NCBI GenBank assembly: GCA_025449775.1 | Contig: JANWIS010000051.1 | Coordinates: 1-15,686 of the forward strand | Direction: 5' to 3' | DNA from: Ignavibacteriaceae bacterium | GTDB lineage: Bacteria > Bacteroidota > Ignavibacteria > Ignavibacteriales > Ignavibacteriaceae | DNA: 15,686 nucleotides | Notes under the pieces: model-generated | What the model was told of the DNA's origin: nothing | The model's input: the letters and a program-made list of their open reading frames with translations, nothing else | Databases searched by the model: none | Made by a program: the position numbers and the translations under genes | In this document: positions 1 to 7,438 of the stretch, in pieces | Layout of the letters: each line of letters begins with the position of its first letter | How positions within the stretch are numbered: position 1 is the first letter of the stretch

Positions 1-761
1 GTATTGAATTGTTCGGAATGAAGTTTAAGCTTTAAACCATTCTGTTGAGCTGAATGAAAAATCATATTGATCTCTTCAGCAGAAAATGCAGTTGATTCAC
101 AAAACCCGTCACAAAATTCAGCAAGCTTTTGTTCTGCAAAATGAGGTAGCATCTTGTTTATTATTTCATCAATATAAGCTTGATGATTGTCTTTAAACTC
201 AGAGGGAAAAGTATGTGCACCAAGAAAAGTTGGGATTATTTCAATCGGATAGATTTCATTCAAAAAATTAATTACTTGCAGAATTTTTCTTTCACTCTTA
301 AAGTCCAACCCATAACCGCTTTTAATTTCCAAAGTAGTAATTCCCTGGAAAATAAAATTTTCTATTCTCGGTTTACAAATGTTTACCAGCTCTTCGAAAT
401 TGGACATACGAACTGCTTTAACAGTAGTATTTATTCCACCGCCTTTTTTTGCAATCTCTTCGTAAGTGATTCCTTTCAACTTTAGTCTGAACTCTTCAGC
501 ACGAGAACCAGAAAAAACGGTGTGAGTGTGGCAATCAACCAATCCGGGTAAAATTGTTTTTCCGGTAAGATCAATTACAGAATCGAATTTAGATTTATTG
601 ATTGAAGCTGATGGTGTGATATCTTTGATAATTTCATCATCACAAATGATGGAGTGATTATACAGACAGCCAATTTCTGCCATCTCACTTCCTCTTTTGA
701 AATTTTTTCCATTTGTGTTTACTGTAACAATTGCGGTAGGATTAGAAAACAGATTAAGCAT
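1..761 (-). CDS. hutI: Imidazolonepropionase, C-terminal part missing (window edge)
   Basis: Hydrolyses 4-imidazolone-5-propionate to N-formimino-L-glutamate, the third step of histidine degradation, in the cytoplasm. The reverse strand reads as one open frame of 253 codons from an ATG at 761 to the window edge; the family is usually about 400-420 residues, so roughly the N-terminal 60% is present. Visible signatures are the amidohydrolase metal motif DCHTH (residues 77-80 region, H78 and H80), the KSGYGL loop (147-152), the FLGAH motif with H183, and the LHSEQF segment with the metal-ligand histidine H248. The preceding lipoprotein gene stops in TAATG, sharing one base with this start, so the two are probably translationally coupled. 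No hutH, hutU or hutG lies in the window. Identification is confident from the ordered motifs; only the missing C-terminus is unknown. Confidence 0.93.
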   Translation of the reverse strand, partial: MLNLFSNPTAIVTVNTNGKNFKRGSEMAEIGCLYNHSIICDDEIIKDITPSASINKSKFDSVIDLTGKTILPGLVDCHTHTVFSGSRAEEFRLKLKGITYEEIAKKGGGINTTVKAVRMSNFEELVNICKPRIENFIFQGITTLEIKSGYGLDFKSERKILQVINFLNEIYPIEIIPTFLGAHTFPSEFKDNHQAYIDEIINKMLPHFAEQKLAEFCDGFCESTAFSAEEINMIFHSAQQNGLKLKLHSEQFN

Positions 762-1282
762 TACTCGAAGAGATTTACAGTTTCCTGAACTACTTTAGCC
801 TCGGTGTATCCAAGCTGGTTCAATTTAAATTTAAGATCGTTGGCATCGTTTTTTATTGTAAAGTCTCCAACATTTACTTTATAGAATGGCGGTTCAAAAA
901 CTACATAAACCTCTTTCCTGGATATTTTCTCATAAATTTCAGATCGAACACGGTTTGCTTCATCTATGTCATCTGTTGATACAACCTGTACTCTGAATCC
1001 ATCAGCCGTTCCGATTATTTGCTTTTCGTATTCTGATGTCGAATTCTGGTATCCATACCAAACATCTGAAGGAAGCTTGTCCGTTGAGATAGGAGGTGCT
1101 TCAATATCAACCTCAGTTTTATAAGGTGTGATGTCAAAATCTTCGTCAGTTATTTGATTGACTTCTTCGTTGGTTTCAGTTTTTGTTTCTTCTTTTGTTT
1201 CGTAACGGCTGCCCGTTGAAGCACTACAGCCAATCAGAATTAACGTAGAAAGAAATAAAATTATTAATAACATTTTCATCAT
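761..1282 (-). CDS. SPOR-domain lipoprotein
   Basis: A 173-residue exported lipoprotein. Residues 1-18 are a short hydrophobic signal ending in the lipobox LIGC, so C19 is the predicted lipidated residue; Ser at +2 favours outer membrane sorting. Residues 25-90 are a Glu/Thr/Lys-rich, probably disordered linker. Residues about 95-168 match a SPOR domain: a strand (FRVQVVS), a helix with spaced acidic and basic residues, the PPFYKVNVGDF segment typical of these domains, a second helix, and a closing strand (AKVVQE). SPOR domains bind peptidoglycan stripped of stem peptides, usually at division sites, so a periplasmic wall-binding role is inferred. Three near-N-terminal Met codons (1, 2, 4) leave the exact start open and no Shine-Dalgarno site is seen. 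It is the first gene of a pair with hutI, an unexpected functional pairing. Confidence 0.88.
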   Translation of the reverse strand: MMKMLLIILFLSTLILIGCSASTGSRYETKEETKTETNEEVNQITDEDFDITPYKTEVDIEAPPISTDKLPSDVWYGYQNSTSEYEKQIIGTADGFRVQVVSTDDIDEANRVRSEIYEKISRKEVYVVFEPPFYKVNVGDFTIKNDANDLKFKLNQLGYTEAKVVQETVNLFE

Positions 1283-1361
1283 ACAACACTAATTAAGTTT
1301 TAAATACATCAATAATATAAAACTATAATAGCATTGGTTAAAGAATAAATTTCATACTCTT

Positions 1362-1369
1362 CAAATGTA
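1362..1369 (-). promoter_or_regulatory. Possible -7 element for the SPOR lipoprotein-hutI pair
   Basis: Read on the minus strand this is TACATTTG, an exact match to the Bacteroidota -7 consensus TAnnTTTG, about 80 bases before the lipoprotein start. I see no TTTG-like -33 partner at the expected distance, and an 8-mer with two free positions occurs often by chance in AT-rich DNA, so support is weak. Confidence 0.3.
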
Positions 1370-1404
1370 AACTTATGTGTCTTGTAATTTACTTGAGAGT
1401 ATTT

Positions 1405-1436
1405 TTTGTTAAAGAATGCCCCTTTTAGTAATTTTG
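1405..1436 (+). promoter_or_regulatory. Putative Bacteroidota-type promoter for glgA operon
   Basis: TTTG (1405-1408), a 20-base spacer, and TAATTTTG (1429-1436) match both halves of the Bacteroidota sigma-A promoter (TTTG near -33, TAnnTTTG near -7). Transcription would start around 1440, giving a 5' leader of about 25 bases before the glgA ATG at 1466. No Shine-Dalgarno site is visible in that leader. This is the best two-part promoter in the window. Confidence 0.55.
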
Positions 1437-1465
1437 CATTATTCATTCCATAAATTTCAAAGAAA

Positions 1466-2959
1466 ATGTCTAGTAAAAGATTAAAAATCTTATTTGTAAC
1501 CTCCGAAGTTGTTCCTTTTGTTAAAACGGGCGGGCTTGCAGACGTCTCAGCCGCATTGCCTCAAACACTTGTTGAATTAGGACACGAAGTGAGGATTGTT
1601 GTTCCAAAATACGGTGCTGTTGATGACAGGAAATTTAAAATACACGAAGTGGTACGGCTTAAAGATATCAAGTTAGATATTGGCGGTAAGGAGGTAATTT
1701 TTTCTCTAAAGTCCTGTTTTTTGCCCGGTCAAAAGATAAGGGTCCAGATTTATTTTCTAGATAACCATGAATATTTTGGAAGGCGGAATAGTTTGTATAG
1801 CGATCCAATTACAGGAAAAGATTATCCTGATAACGATGAAAGATTTATAATACTTAATCGTGCTGTTTTTGAACTTGTTATAAAATTAGGCTGGATACCT
1901 GATATAATTCATTGTAATGACTGGCAATGCGGGCTCATTCCTGCTTATCTAAAAACAATTTATAAGAATGAAGAAAATTTTGACAAGTTTAAAACACTTT
2001 TCACAATTCACAATCTTGCTTACCAGGGAGAATTTCCGAAATCATCATTTCATAAAACCGGGTTACCGGAAAGTTTGAATTCTGAAAAAGGAATTATTCA
2101 CAAAGGAAAACTTAACTTCATGAAAAGCGGATTAATGTTTGCCGATGTGATTAACACTGTTAGTGAAACTTACGCTAATGAAATTAGAACTGATGATAAA
2201 ATCGGCTCAGGATTAAAAGAAGTTCTGGCAAAAAGAAAAGACGATCTGTATGGAATTATAAATGGTATCGATGTAAAAGTCTGGAACCCTGAAAAAGATA
2301 AACATCTGCCAAAAAAATATACCATAAAAAATATTGAACAAAAGGTGGTCAATAAACAAGCACTTGCAGAAAAGTTCGGATTTGAGTTTAATGAAGATAT
2401 CCCAATTATCGGATTGATATCACGTCTTTATGATTCAAAAGGAATTGACCTTGTTGAAAAAATATTACCCGAATTGCTAAAACTTGATGTTCAATTAATA
2501 ATGCTTGGAACCGGAGATAAAAAGTATCATACTTTTTTTGATAATATGGCAAGAAAACATCCGGACAAATTTGCCTGTTATCTCGGATTCAATGATGACC
2601 TTGCTCATCTTATAGAAGGCGGCTCCGATATCTTCCTTATGCCGTCAAGATATGAGCCCTGCGGATTAAACCAGATGTACAGTCTTGCTTATGGAACTAT
2701 TCCTGTTGTTCGGGAAACAGGAGGGCTTGCAGATACAGTTAAAAAATTTAATGAAAAAACTAAAGAAGGAACAGGATTTGTTTTTAAGCAGTACGATGCA
2801 AAAGAGTTTTTAGCGGAAATCAAGCGTGCTTTAAATTGTTATAGTGACAAGGAAGTTTGGAACAAGATAGTAAAGTCTGCAATGAAAGAAGATTTTAGCT
2901 GGCATTCCTCGGCTAAAAAATATATTGATCTTTATCATACAATGCTTAACGAAAATTAA
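1466..2959 (+). CDS. glgA: Glycogen (starch) synthase, GT5 family
   Basis: Transfers glucose from ADP-glucose to the non-reducing end of a growing alpha-1,4-glucan; cytoplasmic. At 497 residues it has normal length. The N-terminal Rossmann half carries KTGGLADV (20-27), the loop that binds the nucleotide sugar phosphates, then HCNDWQCG (149-156) and TIHNLAYQGEF (180-190). The C-terminal half has GLISRLYDSKG (316-326) with the phosphate-binding Arg320 and Lys325, and SRYEPCGLNQMYSLAYG (394-410) with the conserved Glu397, followed by ETGGLADTV (417-425). The ATG at 1466 places KILFVTSE at the expected N-terminus. It heads a four-gene run; its stop shares one base with the next start (TAATG). 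No branching enzyme or glgC is in the window. Whether it prefers ADP- or UDP-glucose cannot be read from sequence alone; family membership points to ADP-glucose. Confidence 0.96.
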   Translation: MSSKRLKILFVTSEVVPFVKTGGLADVSAALPQTLVELGHEVRIVVPKYGAVDDRKFKIHEVVRLKDIKLDIGGKEVIFSLKSCFLPGQKIRVQIYFLDNHEYFGRRNSLYSDPITGKDYPDNDERFIILNRAVFELVIKLGWIPDIIHCNDWQCGLIPAYLKTIYKNEENFDKFKTLFTIHNLAYQGEFPKSSFHKTGLPESLNSEKGIIHKGKLNFMKSGLMFADVINTVSETYANEIRTDDKIGSGLKEVLAKRKDDLYGIINGIDVKVWNPEKDKHLPKKYTIKNIEQKVVNKQALAEKFGFEFNEDIPIIGLISRLYDSKGIDLVEKILPELLKLDVQLIMLGTGDKKYHTFFDNMARKHPDKFACYLGFNDDLAHLIEGGSDIFLMPSRYEPCGLNQMYSLAYGTIPVVRETGGLADTVKKFNEKTKEGTGFVFKQYDAKEFLAEIKRALNCYSDKEVWNKIVKSAMKEDFSWHSSAKKYIDLYHTMLNEN

Positions 2960-3519
2960 TGCCCAACCATGCAATCTTTCTTGACAGGGACGGTACTCTG
3001 AACGTAGATCCTGGGTACATAAGCAATCCTGAAAAATTATTTCTATTCCCTGAAACCGGAACAGCACTTTCATTACTTAAAAATTATGGATTTCTATTGA
3101 TTGTGATCTCCAATCAATCAGGTGTTGCACGAGGATTGATGACAAATAGGGACGTTGAATCTGTGAACGAAAAAATTAATACATTATTGGCGGAACATAA
3201 GGTAAAAATTGATGCATTCTATTACTGCCCGGCTCATCCAGATTACAGCACACCCGAAGATTGTGAATGCAGAAAACCATCACCAAAACTTGTATTTGAA
3301 GCAGCAACAGAATTTGAAGTTGATATTACTAAATCATATTTCATCGGAGATTCTGTTTCTGATATCGGATGTGGTAAAAATGCTGGACTAAAAACAGTTC
3401 TCGTTAAAACAGGGAAAGGTGAGGACAGTTTTTCTATCTTGCAAAAGGAAAATAATTTACCAAGTTTTGTTGCCGATAATTTACTAAAAGCATGTGCTTT
3501 TATTCTCGGTGATATTTAG
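2959..3519 (+). CDS. gmhB: HAD-superfamily phosphatase, GmhB-like
   Basis: A 186-residue HAD phosphatase of the GmhB / histidinol-phosphatase type. The family removes the C7 phosphate of D-glycero-manno-heptose 1,7-bisphosphate during heptose synthesis for LPS or S-layer glycans. Motif I is LDRDGTLN (nucleophile D9, acid/base D11), motif II is ISNQSG (50-55), the motif III lysine lies in RKP (105-107), and motif IV is GDSVSD (130-135). A structural zinc site is suggested by C90, H93, C102 and C104 in CPAHP...CEC; many relatives have CPHHP, so the histidine between Pro and His is Ala here. The gene starts inside the glgA stop (TAATG). No other heptose gene is nearby, so the substrate is uncertain; a sugar phosphate is likely, with heptose bisphosphate the leading guess. 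Confidence 0.85.
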   Translation: MPNHAIFLDRDGTLNVDPGYISNPEKLFLFPETGTALSLLKNYGFLLIVISNQSGVARGLMTNRDVESVNEKINTLLAEHKVKIDAFYYCPAHPDYSTPEDCECRKPSPKLVFEAATEFEVDITKSYFIGDSVSDIGCGKNAGLKTVLVKTGKGEDSFSILQKENNLPSFVADNLLKACAFILGDI

Positions 3520-3520
3520 C

Positions 3521-3524
3521 GGAG
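3521..3524 (+). promoter_or_regulatory. Shine-Dalgarno site supporting a TTG start
   Basis: GGAG lies 7 bases before the TTG at 3532 and 2 bases after the preceding stop codon. It supports TTG as the start: the encoded residues 1-21 then form a complete lipoprotein signal, which any later Met (for example codon 83) would remove. Confidence 0.6.
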
Positions 3525-3531
3525 TTACTTT

Positions 3532-4713
3532 TTGAAAATACATTTTATCCTGCAGCTATTGCTGCTTTTCTTATCAATTCTGTTTTTATCCTGCACTGAT
3601 GAACCTTCTTCACTCGGGATCACTCAAATTGAAAGTGATTTTATTATCGTTAAAACATTCGATTCATCTATCGATACTATTGTTCAGAATTCGAATTATT
3701 TAAAAAGAGTTGTCCCATTAGGGAATTCTGATTGGATTCTTGTCGGCAGGTATCAAGACATCAAAGCTTCAACTCTTATGAAATTTGTTTTTGGTTTGCC
3801 TGATACTTTAAGGGAAGATGTACTTGATGATAGTATTAATGTAACTGATGCCTGGATAGATCTACGCAACCGTTATGTTTATACTGATACACTTGCTGCA
3901 ATGAATTTCTCGGTTCATAAAGTAAATTCTTTATGGTCACCGCTTGCATTCACAATCGACAGTCTTCCGAATCTTGATTATGATGTGACAGATATAAGTT
4001 CAGAGTTTTCGATTGATGACACATCATATTCTTTCGATATTGATGAAAGTTTGGTTTTAAGCTGGATGAAAAATTCCTCAGATATTAATGTGGAAGAAAA
4101 CTTTGGTATTTATCTCGAACCAACGATGTCTTCGACAAAAGTGATAGGTTTCCAGGCACTGACACCTATTTCATCACAAGCAGCAAAACTTACTGTTGTA
4201 ATTGAAAAGCCCGGAGTTTACATCGATACAATCAGTGGATTTATCGCAGCCGATGTTAGCCTTGTCGATGCTCCTGTTCCAACACTGCCTTCAGGAATAA
4301 TGGGTGTTCAAAGCGGTGTAACTATCAAATCCAGATTGTCATTCGATATAGATGCACTGCCTCTAGGAATAGTTATTAATAAAGCTGAACTGATTTTAAC
4401 TTCCGATACAATTAATTCAATCAGAGGTTCAAGTTCTAACAATAGTCTTCTTGTATATTATCTCAGGTCTGCCGATTCATTAAACTCAGAAGGCAGCCCT
4501 GTTTTCCTTTCCTTAAGTAATAATAAATTTTCTGGTGATATCACAACTTTTGTACGAACCTGGGTAAGCAGGAAACAGAATTACGGACTTTTAATCCAGC
4601 CGGGAAACCAGTTGAATGGTTTGGATCTGTTTGCGTTGAAAGCAAGTGATTTCTCAGAAAATGCTGAACGTCCCCGTTTACGGGTTACATATACAATCAA
4701 AAAGACTTTATGA
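3532..4713 (+). CDS. Lipoprotein with two DNRLRE-like beta modules
   Basis: A 393-residue predicted lipoprotein starting at TTG with GGAG upstream. Residues 1-20 are a hydrophobic signal ending FLSC, with C21 the likely lipidated residue. The remainder looks beta-rich and has two related halves. In the first (about 65-225) a segment KASTLMKFVFGLP precedes VTDAWIDL, and later a Trp-containing helix (LVLSWMK) precedes NFGIYLEP and AAKLTVVI. In the second (about 250-388) IKSRLSFDI precedes NKAELIL, and FVRTWVSRKQNYGLLIQP precedes RPRLRVTYT. The ending PRLRVTYT and the order of these blocks resemble the DNRLRE/jelly-roll modules of secreted proteins. I do not recognise a specific function; carbohydrate binding or surface scaffolding is possible. 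Its stop overlaps the next start by four bases (ATGA), so it is probably made together with the downstream outer membrane protein. Confidence 0.8.
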   Translation: MKIHFILQLLLLFLSILFLSCTDEPSSLGITQIESDFIIVKTFDSSIDTIVQNSNYLKRVVPLGNSDWILVGRYQDIKASTLMKFVFGLPDTLREDVLDDSINVTDAWIDLRNRYVYTDTLAAMNFSVHKVNSLWSPLAFTIDSLPNLDYDVTDISSEFSIDDTSYSFDIDESLVLSWMKNSSDINVEENFGIYLEPTMSSTKVIGFQALTPISSQAAKLTVVIEKPGVYIDTISGFIAADVSLVDAPVPTLPSGIMGVQSGVTIKSRLSFDIDALPLGIVINKAELILTSDTINSIRGSSSNNSLLVYYLRSADSLNSEGSPVFLSLSNNKFSGDITTFVRTWVSRKQNYGLLIQPGNQLNGLDLFALKASDFSENAERPRLRVTYTIKKTL

Positions 4714-5957
4714 TGATTAAAAATTATAAATATTTTTTGTTTGTGTTTTTATTTTTATCAACTCTATGTTATTCGCAAAATACATCTACATACACACGCT
4801 ACGGACTCGGTGATGTTTTTTATAGTTACTCAGCAAGAACTCTTTCAATGGGACATTCAGGTTCGGCAATATTAAATAACGACTATATCGAAATTTTAAA
4901 TCCTGCATCGTGGTCAAATCTTTCCAGAACAAGAATTGAATTTAGTTTTGCTTATGATGGTATAAAGCTTTCCGATCCAACTCAAAGCAAATTTTATGGC
5001 GATGGAATTTTTAAAGGATTTACATTCGCAGTTCCTGTAAGTGTAGATAATGGAATTGGAGCTGCGATGGGAATTGTACCTTACAGCAGGGTTAATTATG
5101 AAGTTCAGGAAAAAATTGTGGATGCATCAACAGGTAATTATACAGCCACTTATCAGGGCAAAGGCGGATTATCAAAATTTTTTCTTGGTGGAAGTTATAA
5201 ACTTCCAATTGATTTTATTATTGGTGCTACTATGGAATATTATTTCGGAAACATCAATTATTATTCTAAAGTTGAATTTGACGATCCATCTGTCTTCCCA
5301 TCCGAATATACCTTAACTTACGGACCAACGGGTTTTGGTACAACTGTAGGATTGATTACACCGAATATCGCATTACTGTTTGATTCAAGTTCTATATCTG
5401 CAATCCGTTTTAGTTTAAGCGCAAATATTATTGGAAACTTAAAGACTGATACAACATACATTACTAAATCTTCAACAATTGTTGATACACTTGGTATTGG
5501 AAGTACAGAAATGAATGTTCCGGTTCGCATTGATGCTGGCCTTCATATCGAGTTTACCAACACTTATAATTTAGCTCTCGATTATTTTTATCAGCCGTGG
5601 ACAAAATTCAGATTGAGTGGAATCAATGAATTGAATTTAACCGACGTTCATAAGTTGAGCTTCGGGTTTGAATACCAACCACAACGTTTACCCGGAAGTA
5701 CTTTTTTAGAACAGATGAGTTTACGAACCGGTTTCAGCTATGAAAAGTCACAATATGTTTTTAAAGGACATGAATTAAATCAAATCTCTGTCTTCGCAGG
5801 ATTTGCATTACCGCTGAGCACCGCAAATACATTAGATTTTGGATTTGAATATTCTGAAAGAGGAACAAGACAAGATAATTTACTTAAAGAAAATTTTTTC
5901 AGGATAAATCTCGGCATCTGTTTTGGTGATCTCTGGTTTAGCCGGTATGAAAGGTGA
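4710..5957 (+). CDS. Outer membrane beta-barrel protein, FadL/OmpP1-like
   Basis: A 415-residue predicted outer membrane protein. Residues 1-22 are a signal peptide with a hydrophobic core and a plausible cleavage after CYS (20-22). The mature start (YTRYGLGDVFYSYSARTLSMGHSG) followed by YIEILNPASWSNL (residues 60-72) matches the usual opening of FadL/OmpP1-like barrels, where the NPA motif is characteristic. The rest alternates hydrophobic and polar residues in strands ending in aromatic residues, for example IRFSLSANIIGNL, YNLALDYFYQPW and LDFGFEYSERG. FadL relatives move hydrophobic molecules across the outer membrane; the substrate here is unknown. It overlaps the lipoprotein gene by four bases and is the last gene of the glgA run; a terminator lies about 100 bases downstream. 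A second ATG three bases in would also serve as start. Confidence 0.8.
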   Translation: MMIKNYKYFLFVFLFLSTLCYSQNTSTYTRYGLGDVFYSYSARTLSMGHSGSAILNNDYIEILNPASWSNLSRTRIEFSFAYDGIKLSDPTQSKFYGDGIFKGFTFAVPVSVDNGIGAAMGIVPYSRVNYEVQEKIVDASTGNYTATYQGKGGLSKFFLGGSYKLPIDFIIGATMEYYFGNINYYSKVEFDDPSVFPSEYTLTYGPTGFGTTVGLITPNIALLFDSSSISAIRFSLSANIIGNLKTDTTYITKSSTIVDTLGIGSTEMNVPVRIDAGLHIEFTNTYNLALDYFYQPWTKFRLSGINELNLTDVHKLSFGFEYQPQRLPGSTFLEQMSLRTGFSYEKSQYVFKGHELNQISVFAGFALPLSTANTLDFGFEYSERGTRQDNLLKENFFRINLGICFGDLWFSRYER

Positions 5958-6055
5958 TCAAACAGCAATTCTATGAGAAAATAATTTCCATTAACAAATA
6001 ACTCTATTTGATGTTTTGAACATAAGTTGTGAGAATCATTACAGATTATATTTAC

Positions 6056-6086
6056 AGGTTCCTTATTTAACAAGGAACCTTTTTTT
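6056..6086 (+). terminator. Intrinsic terminator after the glgA-outer membrane protein operon
   Basis: AGGTTCCTT (6056-6064) pairs perfectly with AAGGAACCT (6072-6080) around a 7-base loop and runs into seven consecutive T (6080-6086). It separates the upstream operon from glyA, whose start is 38 bases further on. The rest of 5958-6124 shows nothing recognisable; I could not identify a convincing glyA promoter in it. Confidence 0.9.
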
Positions 6087-6124
6087 ATTAAATTAAGTCA
6101 TCAAAAACAAAAGTAATATTAGCC

Positions 6125-7432
6125 ATGAATTCTTCTCTTAAAAATGATCCTGAAGTATTTCAAATTCTAAACAATGAAATTGAAAGACAACAGAATAAGC
6201 TCGAGTTAATTGCTTCTGAAAATTTCGTAAGTCCGGCCGTGATGGAAGCAGCCGGATCTCCGCTTACGAATAAATATGCAGAAGGTTATCCCGGCAAAAG
6301 ATATTATGGTGGATGTGAATTTGTTGATATGGCTGAAGATCTTGCAAGAGATAGGCTGAAAAAAATTTATGATGCAGAATATGTAAACGTTCAACCTCAC
6401 AGCGGATCACAAGCGAATATGGCTGTTCTGATGACGTTGATAAAGCCGGGTGATAAGTTTTTAGGATTGAGTCTTGCTCACGGCGGACATTTAACACACG
6501 GATCACCTGTAAACTTTTCAGGAAAACTATATCAGGCAATTGGATACGAGTTAAATAAAAATACAAAGCTGCTCGATTATAATATCATCGAAGATCTTGC
6601 GAAGAAAGAAAAACCAAAAGTCATCATCGCAGGTGGCAGTGCATATTCACGTGAATGGGATTACAAAAAATTAAGAGACATAGCTGATCTAACCGGTACT
6701 TTTTTAATGTGCGATATGGCTCATCCTGCCGGATTGATTGCAAAAGGATTGCTCAATAACCCGTTACCATATTGCGATATTGTTACATCAACTACTCATA
6801 AAACTCTTCGCGGACCAAGAGGTGGAATTATTTTAATGGGAAAGGATAGAGAGAATCCATTTGGATTAAAAACTCCGAAAGGTGATAGATTAAAAATGAT
6901 GTCGGAACTTTATGACAGTTCTGTAATGCCGGGAATTCAAGGTGGACCATTAATGCACATCATTTTAGCTAAAGCAATTGCCTTTGGTGAAGTATTGAAT
7001 GATGGATTCAAAACTTATGCTCAGCAGGTTATTAAGAATGCAAAAACTTTGTCAAATGAATTAATGATATTTGGTTTTGATGTTGTATCAGGCGGAACAG
7101 ACAACCATTTGATGCTGATAGATTTATCAAACAAAAATGTTTCGGGCAAAAAAGCTGAGAATGCACTTGAGAAAGCAGGAATAACAGTTAATAAAAATAT
7201 GGTTCCGTTCGATACTAAAAGCCCATTTGTTACAAGCGGAATACGAATCGGAACACCAGCCGTTACTACAAGAGGAATGAAAGAAAATGAAATGAAAAAA
7301 ATTGCTGAGTTAATAAATAAAGTCATCGAAAATATTGAAGACGAAATGAAGCTGGAAAGCATGGTGCAGGATGTGAAAGAATTATGTTCCGGATTTCCTC
7401 TTTACCAGGAAATAACAGAATCAGTGAGTTAA
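6125..7432 (+). CDS. glyA: Serine hydroxymethyltransferase
   Basis: Interconverts serine and glycine, passing the one-carbon unit to tetrahydrofolate; PLP-dependent and cytoplasmic. At 435 residues it has the usual bacterial length. Signatures in order are KLELIASENFVS (25-36), the YAEGYPGKRYYGG segment (51-63), SGSQANMAV (93-101), CDMAHPAG (196-203), the PLP Schiff-base lysine K226 in TSTTHKTLRGPRGG, and SGIRIGTPAVTTRGM near the C-terminus. Between the PLP lysine and the GIQGGPLMH segment (270-278) it has ENPFGLKTPKGDRLKMM, longer than in E. coli and similar to Bacteroidota enzymes, which supports the lineage call. It stands first in a run with tatC (6-base gap) and a polyprenyl synthase; the three share no pathway and look like a housekeeping transcription unit. 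Confidence 0.97.
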   Translation: MNSSLKNDPEVFQILNNEIERQQNKLELIASENFVSPAVMEAAGSPLTNKYAEGYPGKRYYGGCEFVDMAEDLARDRLKKIYDAEYVNVQPHSGSQANMAVLMTLIKPGDKFLGLSLAHGGHLTHGSPVNFSGKLYQAIGYELNKNTKLLDYNIIEDLAKKEKPKVIIAGGSAYSREWDYKKLRDIADLTGTFLMCDMAHPAGLIAKGLLNNPLPYCDIVTSTTHKTLRGPRGGIILMGKDRENPFGLKTPKGDRLKMMSELYDSSVMPGIQGGPLMHIILAKAIAFGEVLNDGFKTYAQQVIKNAKTLSNELMIFGFDVVSGGTDNHLMLIDLSNKNVSGKKAENALEKAGITVNKNMVPFDTKSPFVTSGIRIGTPAVTTRGMKENEMKKIAELINKVIENIEDEMKLESMVQDVKELCSGFPLYQEITESVS

Positions 7433-7438
7433 ATCATC

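Noticed and set aside
468..1000. Possible frameshift in hutI
   Set aside because: Hand translation of the whole minus-strand stretch from 761 to 1 stays in one frame with all family motifs in order; it is only cut by the window edge.
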